Of a stretch of DNA of 64,000 nt, positions 23,965 through 36,533 are shown in pieces. Each line of letters starts with the position of its first letter. The first letter of the stretch is position 1. The stretch spans positions 35,427,044 to 35,491,043 of the forward strand of contig NC_134649.1 in NCBI RefSeq assembly GCF_030463565.1, read 5' to 3'. Under the pieces are notes generated by a model. It had not been told where the DNA came from. It worked only from the letters and a program-made list of their open reading frames with translations, and searched no databases. The position numbers and the translations under genes are program-made. The stretch is from Pelecanus crispus (taxonomy: Eukaryota; Chordata; Aves; Pelecaniformes; Pelecanidae).

Positions 23965-23984
23965 AAAAAAAAAAAAAAAAAAAA
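23965..23984. repeat. Poly-A run (20 A)
   Basis: Twenty consecutive A. The preceding ~100 bases show no polyadenylation signal and no recognisable coding sequence, so I do not call a retrocopy. Confidence 0.9.
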
Positions 23985-24288
23985 CTGTATTATTGTCTGT
24001 ATTATATAACTGTATAAAGCATTATGATGTTAGATAAAAGAAGATATAAAAAGTTATAGAACCATTTTAATACACCTTATTACCTGAGATTGTGAAATTT
24101 ATCACTAATGAGTGTTGCCTACCATTTTGTCTATACTTTGTTTCCTCCATCTAAATAGTCCTTAAAAAACAAATAATAGAACTGTGATATGATTCCAACT
24201 TTGGATAAGGATTACAGGACAAACTTCTTATTTATTTTTGTAGCCTGGATAACCATGTTATTGGAAAACAAGTAAAAAGCTGATAGAA

Positions 24289-24323
24289 CCCCCCCACCCC
24301 CCATACAGATTTCCCACCCCCCC
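24289..24323 (-). repeat. C-rich block; four G-runs on the minus strand
   Basis: Four C-runs (7, 6, 3 and 7 long) lie within 35 bases. On the minus strand these are four G-runs with short spacers, enough for a G-quadruplex; on the plus strand, an i-motif. It is striking because the surroundings are AT-rich. Confidence 0.75.
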
Positions 24324-25407
24324 ATGTATTCATTATACATTCAAGGATTGCTCTACCTGTGTTGGGATAAAAATACCCATTTACTGCAGCAAGATGTTGT
24401 ATTGCAGGTGGTGTTTGTCCAGGCATGAAAAAAATTCTCCATTACTCTGGTCTTTCTGGAACGTGGAGAAATTGTGAAGATAGATTGCTTTGTTGTGCCA
24501 TATAAGTATTAATGGTAGTCCATTATATAGACGTAAAGGAAAAAGAAAAAGGCAGTAGGTGAAATTGGATACCATGGTTCATTGTACTGGACAAGCCAAG
24601 GCTCTTGTTGTCTTGACCTTCTCGGAGCAGGATTTATTTTTGTTTTTTATAAGATATCTTCTGGATCCTTGTTGACCTTTCAAAGGAAAATTCCTTTGCA
24701 TATAAAAAATATCCTTTGCAACTCCCTTGCCAAAAAAGCTGTTGCATACTTGTACAAAAATAAATAAAAATAGATGATTCTCGAGTTAAGCTGTTTGAAA
24801 AATTGTTTCCCTAAATCTGGAAAAATTTTCTTTTTGCTTCTGTTTCTTGACACTGAAATTTTGTAAGGTTTTTCAGCAAAACTAGCAATGATACAAAAAA
24901 AAAAAAATCATAAACCAAGAAACATTCTAGGTATTAAAATAGACTGAAAAGGTTTTAATCAGCTGGATATAAGTATTTTGTCTTCCTCTTAAAAAAAAAT
25001 ATTGAATCCATTATTTAGAACTCAGTCTACCCATAACATCATTCAAGGTGTTCTATTTGGGAGATGAAGTTAATTTGTTTTAATATGTATTATTTTAAAC
25101 TAATAACGATGGCTATTTAGCCTTATTTTCTTGAATGGCCCTATTAGCTTATATTTTTCTTGCCTTGAGATAGTGGAAGAGTATTAGAATGCTCTAACTC
25201 CATATGCTTTTCTAATCTGTATGCTTTCTGATGAAAAGTCTCAAGCCTGTGTGACTTGCCACACCAGCATTGTTGGAAGTAGGTAGATACCAGTAGGTAT
25301 GGGAACAGTGTAGTCAGTGCCATGTCTGGCTGGCGCTGACTCCCTAGCCAGAAGGATGCTTTGACCAGTCTGGGGATGAGCCTGGAGCATGGCTTAGCTT
25401 CATGGTG

Positions 25408-25472
25408 GCCTTGCTGTCATCTAAGTTACCTCTAGAGTTCCCTTCCAATCTATGTGATTCTGTATTCTCTAC
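25408..25472 (+). mobile_element. CR1 3' tail fragment
   Basis: 'ggccttgctgtcatctaagttacctctagagttcccttccaatctatgtgattctgtattct' matches the CR1 terminal segment (GATGACCTCTAGAGGTCCCTTCCAACC..TGTGATTCTGTGATTCT). The preceding ~140 bases are moderately GC-rich and may be a more decayed part of the same element, but I cannot align them by eye. Confidence 0.78.
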
Positions 25473-27100
25473 CGAGCTGCTGTGGCTCATATATAAAACA
25501 GTTATTCAGTGACAATTAAAACTAAAATGAACCATACTAAATCATAAAAGTTAAAAAAGAAACAAACAAAAAAATCCTGGGGCAACTTATTTCCCCAGAG
25601 CATGCTGTGAAAGAGATCTTAGCTTTACTTAGTTGTTTTCGTTGCTTGTTTGGTTTTTTTTCCCCCAAGTTTTTTAAGCTATTGAACATAGTAACAATTA
25701 GGTACTTAAACTATGTACCTCAAGTACCATGTAGAAGTGGTATTTTATTAGTGCTTGGCTACTGTCTAGGGAACTGCATAGCCTACTGCTGCTACTATGT
25801 CACATGTTCACAAGTAAATAGTACTAAAAACCCTAAATGCTAAAAAATGTGAGGGTGGTGAGAGGGCTCCCTTAGTCTACCCCTCACCAGTATATTTTTG
25901 TGGGGTATAGGTAAATGAAGTTCTAATTTTGCTTGGTACACAGTTTAAACAAATTCAAACTAGCCATAAGAGGTATCGGTAAAATAAATAAAAATTCATA
26001 TTTTTAGCCTTCAAACATTTTTGTTCTGGGTAGATGAAAACCAGGTAAGTGTAAGTTTTAGAGAAACTGCACTAATATAAAATATTGTACTAATATATGG
26101 CTTAAGAAATTTAAGGATCTTTTGCTGCTAAAAATGAAAATTACATTTTTCTGTGGCTAGACCATCAACTCAATGATACTTCTCAATCTCTACCAATGTA
26201 CAGGTATCTGGATAAAAAGTATTATATTTTGTATGAAACACCTTTTTACTTGTCAGGTTTTTTTATTTTTCTCTCTAACTGCTTGTTTTCATTAAGAATT
26301 TGAGGCTTTAATTTTAGAACTTTGTGGGGAGTGTGCAGAATTTTCTCTAACAGAAGGTGTTTGTCTAGTTGTGGTTCTGTCCCTTTTTTCCCCTCTGTCC
26401 AAAGGAAAATGTATTCCTCTTGTAAACAGTCAGCTTGTAGTTAATCAGATGATACTGAAAGATAAACTGTGGAAGTGCCAGAAGGTATTAAGTCGCACTG
26501 AGAATCTTAGTTGCACTGACTGCAGTAAGACTAATTAGCCTCAGCAATGAATCATTGGTGTACAGCTCTCAATTGAGCCCACACTTTGTCTATGAGCAGA
26601 TTCTTACCTGGACATCATTAAGTTTAAGCCTTCACACCTGGAATCAAGTTAATAACAAAGAAAAAACTTCAGCCCTGCTTCTTTCTGGGTGAGCTGCTCG
26701 AAAAGTTCCTGTATTCTGATTCCACTGTCCTACATTTTTCTAAACTGAGCCTTTCTCACCTGGATGGAGTAATAAGCAACAGATAGTTAGGAACATACAA
26801 ATCACAACATTTACGAACATGCAAAGTATCTTTTCGTGCAAACTGATCAATATTTCATTTTCTAACATTTTATTAATCTATTTTGATTACTCAAGATAAC
26901 TCATCCTCCTCCTCCTACTAAGAGGATGCAAATTTTCAGGCAAATGATTCCATCTTTCAGGAGGTTCTCCTTAATGAGTGCCATGTGCAAGCCAGACTTT
27001 TGAGCTAATCTATCTTGCCTCAACTTTTAAAAATAAACCCTTCAGCATTTCTGCAGTCGCCCGAGCATCTTCTGCCTATGAGCTGTGCTTTTTCCATGCA

Positions 27101-27121
27101 CCCCCCCCCCTCCTTTTTTTT
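27101..27121. repeat. C10 run followed by T-run
   Basis: Ten C, then TCC, then about ten T. Simple sequence; such runs are error-prone in sequencing. Confidence 0.85.
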
Positions 27122-30070
27122 TTATTCCTGGCTAGTGGCTGTTGAATTTGAAAATTTCTATCTTCAGTACAAGTGAAAATACCTACAGACTGTTTCAGTC
27201 TGCTTTGACTTCACTAGGCTAACTGCCAATCTTTCTTCTCAAATAAGGTATAGACTCAGTGACTACGTCCGTGCAGCCTTATGACAGGCAGCCATAAGAG
27301 CGGCTGTGAGAACAGCATGGTGTGCGATCTGTTCGTTTTCCATTCATGTGACTGCTTTGGAAAGCTGACTGCCTGCAGCCTGCCACTCAGAAAATCCTGG
27401 GCAGCCTATTAAGCTACTGAACTGTACTGTATATGGAGCTGCCAGGCACGCTCAGGCAGGTGACATCCTCTGTGGTCCCAAAGGCTTTCTCCAGCTGTAT
27501 TTTCAGGTCGCCTGTCTAGAGATCTGGTCTGAGGGCTTGTCACCTCTCAAGAGAACATGCTCAGTGTCTGGCATCATGATCTGTGTAAGACAAGGTGGGT
27601 GCTTGTCATTAAGTTTGTCCTGATGTTCCCCAAAAAATTGTTGTCTGTGGTGTTTTTTTTTTTTTTTTCCTCTAAGCCCAGATCCCCTTTCAACCACTGA
27701 AGGTTCTGATGACTTTGTAGGGTACAGACAAAATCTGATACACACTTTGAGTCTCTTACAACCACTTGTCCCTTTCCTTCTGGTTTAGTATCCCTGTCAA
27801 TGTGCTGATACTTGAAGGTAACCTGCATTGCTATTGAGTCCTGTTTCACACAATAAACTTGGTACTTTTTCAACGCAGGCAAAAAATCCAAATCCCATGA
27901 AACTCTCTTACCTTTCTAGGATTTATTACCATTAGGAGTAATTAAAACACCTTAAGAATATTCAGTTAAACTTTGTCTCGATGTAACTGTTTGTATGCTT
28001 CTCTTTTCAGGAGCTCTTTTCAGCCTAATGTGTAGATTTTCGTTAGAGCCCAGTTCCATCTCATTTCAGGTGTTATGGGTACTTTATTTCACCGAGTCAG
28101 GAGAAGCATTTTAATCTTCTGACACTCTGCCACAAGGCAAGGTATTTCAAGAAAATGTTACCTGTTACACTGTTATAGCAGACAAAAAAAAAAAATCACA
28201 CTGGATCCATAATAAGCTTTTATTAGCTTGACCTATTTAGTAGTTTTTCTTCCTTTTGTGGCAATTTCTGTAATAGAGATTAGGAGAAGTGTCAGTTTAT
28301 CACTGTGAAAATGATAAAGCAATTACACAGCGCTTTAAGGCATTGCATTTTGAAGTTTTATGTTTAATGGAAGACTTTCTTCTAAGCTTAAAAATGGGAA
28401 GGAATTTCAGAAGTATTTTGATAATGGTCTGAGGTTTTTCTGTGGAACTTTTTTCTTGCATTTACTGTTTTTTGTCACAGGATGGCAGCATGAGTAAGAC
28501 CCTAAGAAGGTATAGTGGTGAGTCTTTTTTGACATGTTTTAAAGATTTGTACAGGGTTAGCTTTGTTGCTCTTCAAGGGGAAGGGTCAGATACAATTTTG
28601 CATCCTAAAGACTGTGAATATCTCGGTTTCCTATGCTTGTACATCGTTGTATAATCTGAATAGTAAATTCTGAAGGGATGAAATAATTTGGAAGATGAGG
28701 TTTCCATTCAGTTCAGGCTTTTTAAACAGTATTAACTTAATTTATATAAAAATTGGCCTTTTATTTTCCAGATTAGAATCCGGGGTTTATTTTGAGCATG
28801 CTTGTACCTGATTTGGAAATCTTTCTTTTGTTACCAGGTTACAAACTTCTGGCTTGTGAGTGTATTTCATAAAACATATACCTGAACCAAATGCTTGGAT
28901 CCTTAAACTCTAGGGAAACGTAGCTGCTCTTAGAACTTTGTAGGCCAAACCTGTTTTTTTAAATTAGTTATTCAATCGTTGTTTTAACCAGGTCCTGGGA
29001 AAGAGTTCTCACAAAATCACTACATTATGTAGGACAACTACTACTGCTAGACATCGCCATGTCAAGTGCAGTGATTGTATCTCAAAAATATACCATATTT
29101 CTAAAAATATACATGAGCCTGTAAACCTTCTCAGCTGAAAAAGCACCTGCTTTTCATATTAAGGGGTTCTTGAATGTGTACATATGTGTTTTGATTCGTA
29201 CAAAATTATAGATTGGCTTTTCTTTCCACCCATTGCCTTAATCCTTGAAACTGTTGTCTTAAAAAGGTAGACTACAAATGGAGGGAAGCCGCCTTCTCTT
29301 CATGACCTAATACTTCTAGATTTTACTTCTGTTACTTAAATCTAAACTCTCCAAGTTTAACAGCCTTAGTTTCCTCTGAATTATATTCTCTGCTGGTTTT
29401 ATGTCATGCTTGACAATTATATTTAAAAGCTTTATAACTGAAGATTCAGACTCTGAACACTTGTTCCAGCTTTGAGAGATGTGAAGAAAAATCTTTTCCT
29501 CCTGCCTCCTGAAATCTCTCTGCACTCTGGATTGAATTCTTCTCCCTGTTTCCATAGATGAATTCAATACAAAGATCCTAGGATGCATCTTCATGGCACA
29601 GTGCTATGCCTTATAGAGGTTCAAGGCTTGGCTATAGAGAGCAATCTGGCTTCATCTGTGCCTGCAGGAAGCAATTTCAGTCTGAAATAAAACCAGCATT
29701 TGCTATCATAGTTATACAACTTCTAGAGTAGCTGTGGCAGTTACCAATTAAGCAAGGGAGCATTTTCAATGTTCTGTCCACAAATAGGAAAAACAGACTT
29801 GTCATTGTGTGCAATCTTTTCCCTTTCCATAATGTTTTTCATCAGAGATGAATGAAGGAGATGTCTCTCTCTTTTTCTGAGAAGCTTGGAGGCACCTTTA
29901 AGAAAAAAAAAAAAAAGACTTTTTCCTTTTATTCCTTTCTGCTTTGGGTTGGGGGCAAAAACTGTTGTTATAACTTTGGCATGGGGTTACCGTAAGAAAA
30001 AAAACACAATCAATTATGCAGAATTTTGGTGTATAATGTGAAGAATCAACTCTGTTCATGTAGTTCCTAG

Positions 30071-30090
30071 TATTTATTTATTTATTTATG
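30071..30090 (+). repeat. (TTTA)n microsatellite, short
   Basis: About four to five ATTT units in a row (TATTTATTTATTTATTTATG). Confidence 0.85.
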
Positions 30091-33000
30091 CAAAATAACT
30101 GTTTTCCCAGATAGCTATTAGCAGTAAAAGCAGAATGGTGTGATGCAATAGATGGGGATCTATTTCTTTTCTTCTCTGTAGGAACAAGAATTGTTTTTAC
30201 AGGGCACTGTCAATAGAAGGGGGGAATTGGTGAGGGGATGTTAGGCTTCTGGTGTATTTTGGGTGATTCATGTGCTAATGTATCACTTAGTGTGATGCTG
30301 ACTGTGTAATCTCTTTCCTTGCAGATTTCTTTCATATCAGATCTTCATTTGCCCCTGCAGATAATTCTGCTATAAACCACTTAGAGTTGTCATATCCTCT
30401 TGCATAAAGCTACATCAACCACAAAGCTAACAATGTCTTTGATCAGTTCTGTGGTGTTTATTAGTCACTTTCCTTTTGGGAATTTCTGGGCCCTTTTGAA
30501 AGCATCAAAGAAGTCTACAGTAATCTCCAATGCTGCATCAAACCACGACACCCCTTCAGCTGAAGAGGGCTCTGCATTATCCCTCCAGATGCCATTGGTG
30601 CTGGTTCTGAGTCTACTGGAGAGTTCATCAAACAGCAGTATAGTGCTTTTCTGCTACTGCTAGGGATCTAGGCAAACTTGCTCTGTAGTGCTCCCAGCTG
30701 CCAGTAATTTTTAGAGGCTTTAACTATATTGCTCACTATGCAGATTTACATTTACAAACTCTATTACTTTGTCCATTTTATTCTGTGAGTGGTTCATGTC
30801 CTTGCTATTCATTTTCTGTGTATCGAGTGTTTTTTCAGCTCTAATTTGTTTGACATTCTTGCTAGTAGTATATTTGTATTCACAGAAAAACATGTGAACA
30901 ATTTCATCTATTGATGCTGTACAATGTGCCTATTAGATATACAAGTAGCAGCTGAATATATCCCCCAACCATTGTTAGGCCTCTTCAAATGATAATGTGG
31001 CCACGTTCCCCTGTGAGGCTGATGCAGCATAAGAATGAGTCTGCAATCTTCAAGGACCTGTATGTTGTGCTAGCAGTGACCAGAAATTGAAAGTAATTAC
31101 TTCCATTACTTATGCAGTGAATAGCAGAGAATATGTGTGGTTTTCATTATGTTCATTAGTTTTACTTGTAGATCACAGCCATTAGCAAATCGTACCATTG
31201 CAGTTCAACAGGCTATGTAGGGAAGCTCATCCCTTTTTCCATGATGGTATCATGAGCAGAAATAGAGCAAAACGTATTTGGCTATTCTCCAGACATTTCT
31301 ACATGAAGAAGTGTGGAATCAACCAGAGAGTGAGTTTAAAAATCTCTAGTTATTCTACACAAGCTCCTTCACTGAAAATGGCTTTGTACAGTGCAACTTA
31401 TTATACAATGATAAAAATACATACACAAATCTTCTTATTGGCCTCTTTTTTTACAGACCTGTTTCTGCATATTTGGAAGAAGTACGAGCATAAGGCAATT
31501 TGCTTTCAATATCCCAGGAAAGAGAAATTATGCTTATTTTGTCCTTTTTGGTTAAAGGTTCTAACAGTAATAAGTGATATTACATAAAGGGATCTCAATG
31601 TAGCATAACTAGAGAGCTGCAAAGTCCATGTTCTAAGATCCCCTTGAAGGCAAGAACTAAGAATGACAACTTGTTAACATTTATTTCCTGAGCTGAATTT
31701 TAGGCAAGTCTGCGTATTTTACAGAAGCAACTGTATGGAACAGTGAGCATGTGGGAGTCTTCGGCAGGATCACAGTGTGCTGCTACCGGTAATCTCACTA
31801 AAAAATAGTAATGAAATAAGAAGGAAGACAAGTATCTGCTAATAATGTATATACTAGTAAATGAGCTACTTGATATAAATAGTTCAAATACATCACAGTT
31901 GCAAAATGAAACAAGATCAACTTCAGTGGAATATTAATTTGGCGTCTTCTTTAGGCTTGTGTAGCTTCTCACTCTTCAGAGAGAACTGGGGAGATTTGTG
32001 ATGCAGAATTCTGGAAATGTTTGCCTTGACGTGATTCTGGCTCAGTGAAGTCAATTCAGTTATTGCACAAACTCCTGAAGGCACTTAAAATTTAAATTTA
32101 CAAGGTTAAAAATAGTAATACATTAAATAGAGAAGATTAACTTAAGGGTAGCTGAATTTTGAACTTCATCACACTCTTTTGACTACAAACAAAAATTCAA
32201 ATTTGTATTGCAAAACACCTGAATATTGCATTTTTCACATCAGCTGACAACTGTAAAACCTCAGTGCTTGAGTTGCTTAGTTCTTTTCGTTAAAGTGGGG
32301 TATTGAGCTGTAAAGTGGACTGTGAGGGAGAGCAATAGAACTGACAGCATTTGTCCTTTCAACAAAAAGCTACCAAACATTGTCTTCAACAGTCTGCTCC
32401 AGGCAGCTTCCATCCACAAGTACTCTGACTAGAATATGTAATTTTAAACTTTCTATATGATTCCAAAGAAAATTATTGACTTTGAACTTGGCGTGCAGCA
32501 TTTTCATTTCAGTTTAATGGAGATGAATTCTGTAATATCTGCTCTGTAGTTGGTGGCATCCGAGACACATACTGTTGCTAGTTGGCACATATAGAGAACA
32601 AGGCTTTATTCTGGCTTAGCAATTAATGTTCTAACTTTGGCATAACTACCAGGTTTATGCTTGCTTTGGCCTATGGCTCTTTGCTGCTTTACTTGCCTCC
32701 ATTGGCATGTTGAGGTTTTGTTTTTCTCATGTCCTTGTGTACTGAATACCCAGATAACATGTACCCTATGCTTTTTTTAGAAATAGATCTCATTTGAAAT
32801 AGATCATTTGAAATAATTTCCATACCCCTTCCCCCAGTGGAAAGTATTTGTGTGAGTAATTCAGCATTTTGCAGGATTTTTAAAAACGCTTAGGCTACTG
32901 GAGGATGGAAACCACAACAGTATCTCCTCTGCTTTGAGGCTTACAATTGAGAAGCAAGGCTTAGTTGCAAATTCCTAACTACATCTAGGCCTCTTATTCT

Positions 33001-34477
33001 GGCATTCCTATTGGGGATAGTTATCAGATGATATGGAGACATTTAATATTCCAGTAGAAAATCAGAGACAGACAATTTTACAGTCAGGTTAACTTATGGA
33101 AAAGGTGAGGAAGAGTTGCTTCTCCTCGTACAGAGAGAAACAGTGGACTCTTGCTAGTCTACATTCCAATAAAGGTGAATTACTGTTGCCGATTTAAGAA
33201 CTGATATTTCACAATGAACCTGAAAAGGAAGCAAACAAAGGACATAAAGTGGCAAGTTGCAACAGGCTTGTGCAGAGGGTTATAAAAAAAAAAAAAAAAC
33301 CATGGAAAAGGGGACTCAGAAGGAAGAAATGACGAAGTCAAATGCAGAGAGGACATATACATGGACCAAAACCCATGGCAGTGTTTGCTGGATGGCAAAA
33401 GTGTGTGTGTAAGAACAGATCTTATTTGGGAGGCCATTTCTTTGATCCCCTGACCTTTACACCCCAAAAGTCTCCACTGCTCTCCTTCCTCTGCAAACTA
33501 AGTTTTGTATGAAAATGAGTATACATTTCTTCCTGCAATTTCCTAACTTGAGAAACAATCCAGTACCATTAGCTGTGCATTTATCTGTTTGGATAAATGA
33601 CAAAGTAGAGGAGGGTGGTGTTGCACCTTGTTCACAGGTGAGGTTGTGACCAGCTGGTGAATGCTCTTTAAATGTTCTTGCTGCCATTTCCCCAAATAGC
33701 ATTACAAGCCCTAAGGCTGAAATGAGTAAAAGGGACTTGTTACCTATTACCTCTTATTTTTAGTTTTTAAAAGAAAAAACTGAAAATTGACTCCCTGGAG
33801 GACAGGGGAAAATGAAGCTCAATATCTAGTGGAATTTATGTTCAGGTTAACCTTAAAAAGTAAATGAAATATCTTAGAAGTGCTATCATGTCTTTTCAGG
33901 GGCAGTTACCTGCTACAAATAAGAGATTCTCTTCTGATATGTATGTATCAGTCTTCCAGGGTTGCATTGATTTCTGCACTACATTTAAAGATGTCCTGAA
34001 CATTCTTCCTGAAATACATGAAAAAATATTTCATGTTAGAGAGTATTCACATCTGGTTACAAATTGGAAAATGGGATCATCTGCTCAAAGAGAATTGTTA
34101 GTGATAACAGTGTGAAAAATGTATGCAAAACAGATTTAATGTATCATTATGCCATTTTTTTTATATTGAAAAATATTGGAGGTGAAAAATGACACAGTGA
34201 AAATTCCATAATTTCTTTGCAAATTTCTACAAAAAATATTGTGTTGAAATGTATAGTAGAACTGTAAATCTTTGGTACAAAGTGATCTGGAAACTGTGAA
34301 TGCTCCTTCTAATACTTACATTTCTAAATGGAGTTTTGTTTTTAATAATATCTATGATGATATTTATTAGTAACTGGCTTTTTGTTTGCCTAAGATTATC
34401 TCATTTTACCAGATTTCTTTTTCTGTAATCTCATGAAAGCCATAAATGACTTTCATAAATTTAGAAATACAGAATTC

Positions 34478-34509
34478 AAATATTCTTGATTTAAATTTGA
34501 AGAATATTT
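34478..34509. repeat. Inverted repeat, 10-bp arms, 12-base spacer
   Basis: AAATATTCTT (34478-34487) and its exact reverse complement AAGAATATTT (34500-34509) flank GATTTAAATTTG. It is AT-rich, so partial chance pairing is possible, but the arms are perfect. Confidence 0.65.
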
Positions 34510-35342
34510 TAAAAGGATAAAATTCTTGTTCTGTATACATGGGAGTAGCTGAATGCAAATCAAGTGTTTAAACTTGCTGGAGTTTATTGCTGAGCATCAA
34601 AAGAATGATTAACATTCTGCAGATTTTAGATACAAGTACATTATATTTATTTTGTCTGTAATTTGTGTACAACTTTGTTTAACCTTTCACAGTCAAATAG
34701 AGCATTTGGTGATTTTTTTTGTTGCATATGACGATGTATGAGAACACTTATAGAGGGTGAAAAAGAATATGTTTCACTTTTTTCTTTCAGTATTAGAACT
34801 GCTGTAAGGTGGGCTATTACTGTGCAGTAGGGTAGATTACATGACGAGATACTTTGTATAAGTTCTAGCGCTTGCTCTTCATTCTATACCAGGATCCGGA
34901 CACAACAATGACTTTCATGAATAGTAAATTTTTTGCAAATGAGATTTTAGAGGATGCAGAATACTAATGATGCCATTAAAGCATTTATGGACTTCATCCA
35001 AGGATACTGAAGTCAGTAAAAATCATGTGACTTCACTGGACTTTGCATCAGATTCTTAAATTTTCTGTCAAGTTCAAAAATTTCTTGATCAAAATGTCAT
35101 TTGATTTGAATTACTGAAATAGCGTGCTCACCTAATCATTAAAAAAAAAAAAAAATAGTGGTGTTTAGGGTAGTAGCACTGAATTGCCATCTCTGGATGG
35201 ATATGGTCTGCAGCTGTTAACTACTAGATAGATGGTCTAAAGCACAGGAACAAATGCAAGTTCTGTGCATGAATATATTCTGTACCAACCATCTTTTATT
35301 CCAAAGGGCAAGCCCAAGGTTGAAAAAGTCAACTCTTGGTAG

Positions 35343-35362
35343 CGTGTGTGTGTGTCTGTGTG
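35343..35362 (+). repeat. (GT)n microsatellite, short and interrupted
   Basis: GTGTGTGTGTGT, CT, then GTGTGT: about nine GT units with one interruption. Confidence 0.8.
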
Positions 35363-36493
35363 TCCCAAGGACCATTGGAAAGTTTCTTTTATCTTTTTCA
35401 TTCACCCATATATCCTATGAAGGATTACAGCACTAAGTTGTTACACTCTATACTCAATACTATTAAACTTCTTAAGTGAGTAGTTCAACTTACTGTAGGT
35501 TATTAGCTGTTCATGTTGAAAACCTGTGAATAAAAATGAAAAGTATCCTGATGTCTAGCATTATATGTTGAAAATGCAGTGGCTAAATTCAGTAATTGTC
35601 ATTAACAACAGAAAGGAGATAATGCCAGTTAAAGTATTGTTTTAGAGTAGCTGTTATGTAGTAACTGAAGTAAACCATAAAATCATACACTTTGGTAGCT
35701 TGAAAAAGAGTATCTTCCCCACTTTTTCCTCTTCACCACATACCCCGAGGCATTTTAGAGCTTGTTTAACATGTAGACAACACTCCTGCGTCCCCTTTAG
35801 TTTATCATAGTACTGTATGTTTGATTCTAGAAACTAAGGTGCTTACTGAATTCGCCAGAGTGCTAGGAAAAGAATTATTGACTCTTATGTGTATTGCTTT
35901 GTTGTGAGTACAGGAAGAATTTAGCATCATCATTATCAACCTTCAAAACTTTCTTAGGAAAGAATAAATTAAGGATTATGTACAGCTGATATCCCTATTG
36001 ATTCAAAGCATGAAGAGGGCTTTTTTATAAACTTATTAATTTGTTAATATGGCTGATAATTAAAGGGAACTCTTCTGAAAAATATGGGCTTTGTATTAAA
36101 AGTATTTTACAACCTATATTTTTAATTATTTTACAGTTAAATCTTTTCAAACTGATTTTTTTTTTTTGAGGTTTTTATTTAGATCTAGAAGTTGCTTTTT
36201 TAAAGAGACTTGTATTTGGAGTTATAATTCTTTTGGTTCTAAATGAAAATCTTGAATTAATGGGTCTTGCTTTTCCTCTTTTTTGCAGTTTAATTTCTGT
36301 CAAACTGTGTAATGTCTTTCACATAATTTAAAAAACTCATGAGTTCTAATACTCGTGATGGTACAATGCCTTTCATGTACATGTAGGGTATGTTGTTTTA
36401 TTGTACTGGAATAACTGCATAACAACTGGAATAGTAACTCTGATTTTACAGTAATTTTTTCAATATGTGAGAGAAAAGTAATGTTTGCTTTGA

Positions 36494-36533
36494 AGGGTGG
36501 GGGGGTTTGTTTTGGTTTTTGTTTTCTTTTTTG
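36494..36533 (+). repeat. G/T-rich low-complexity tract
   Basis: GAAGGGTGGGGGGG followed by TTTGTTTTGGTTTTTG and TTTTCTTTTTTGG. Same class as the others, with a G7 run. Confidence 0.75.

Noticed and set aside
23861-23984. Retrocopy ending in the 20-A run
   Set aside because: No polyadenylation signal, coding sequence or flanking duplication could be seen upstream of the run.
27574-27891. 105-codon minus-strand frame running into an A-run, as in a processed retrocopy
   Set aside because: The A-run is inside the frame, there is no polyadenylation signal, no target duplication that I can see and no recognisable protein. The start is TTG.
31198-31587. 129-codon open frame on the plus strand
   Set aside because: Starts at TTG, no known family, no splice-site or promoter context. 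Consistent with chance.
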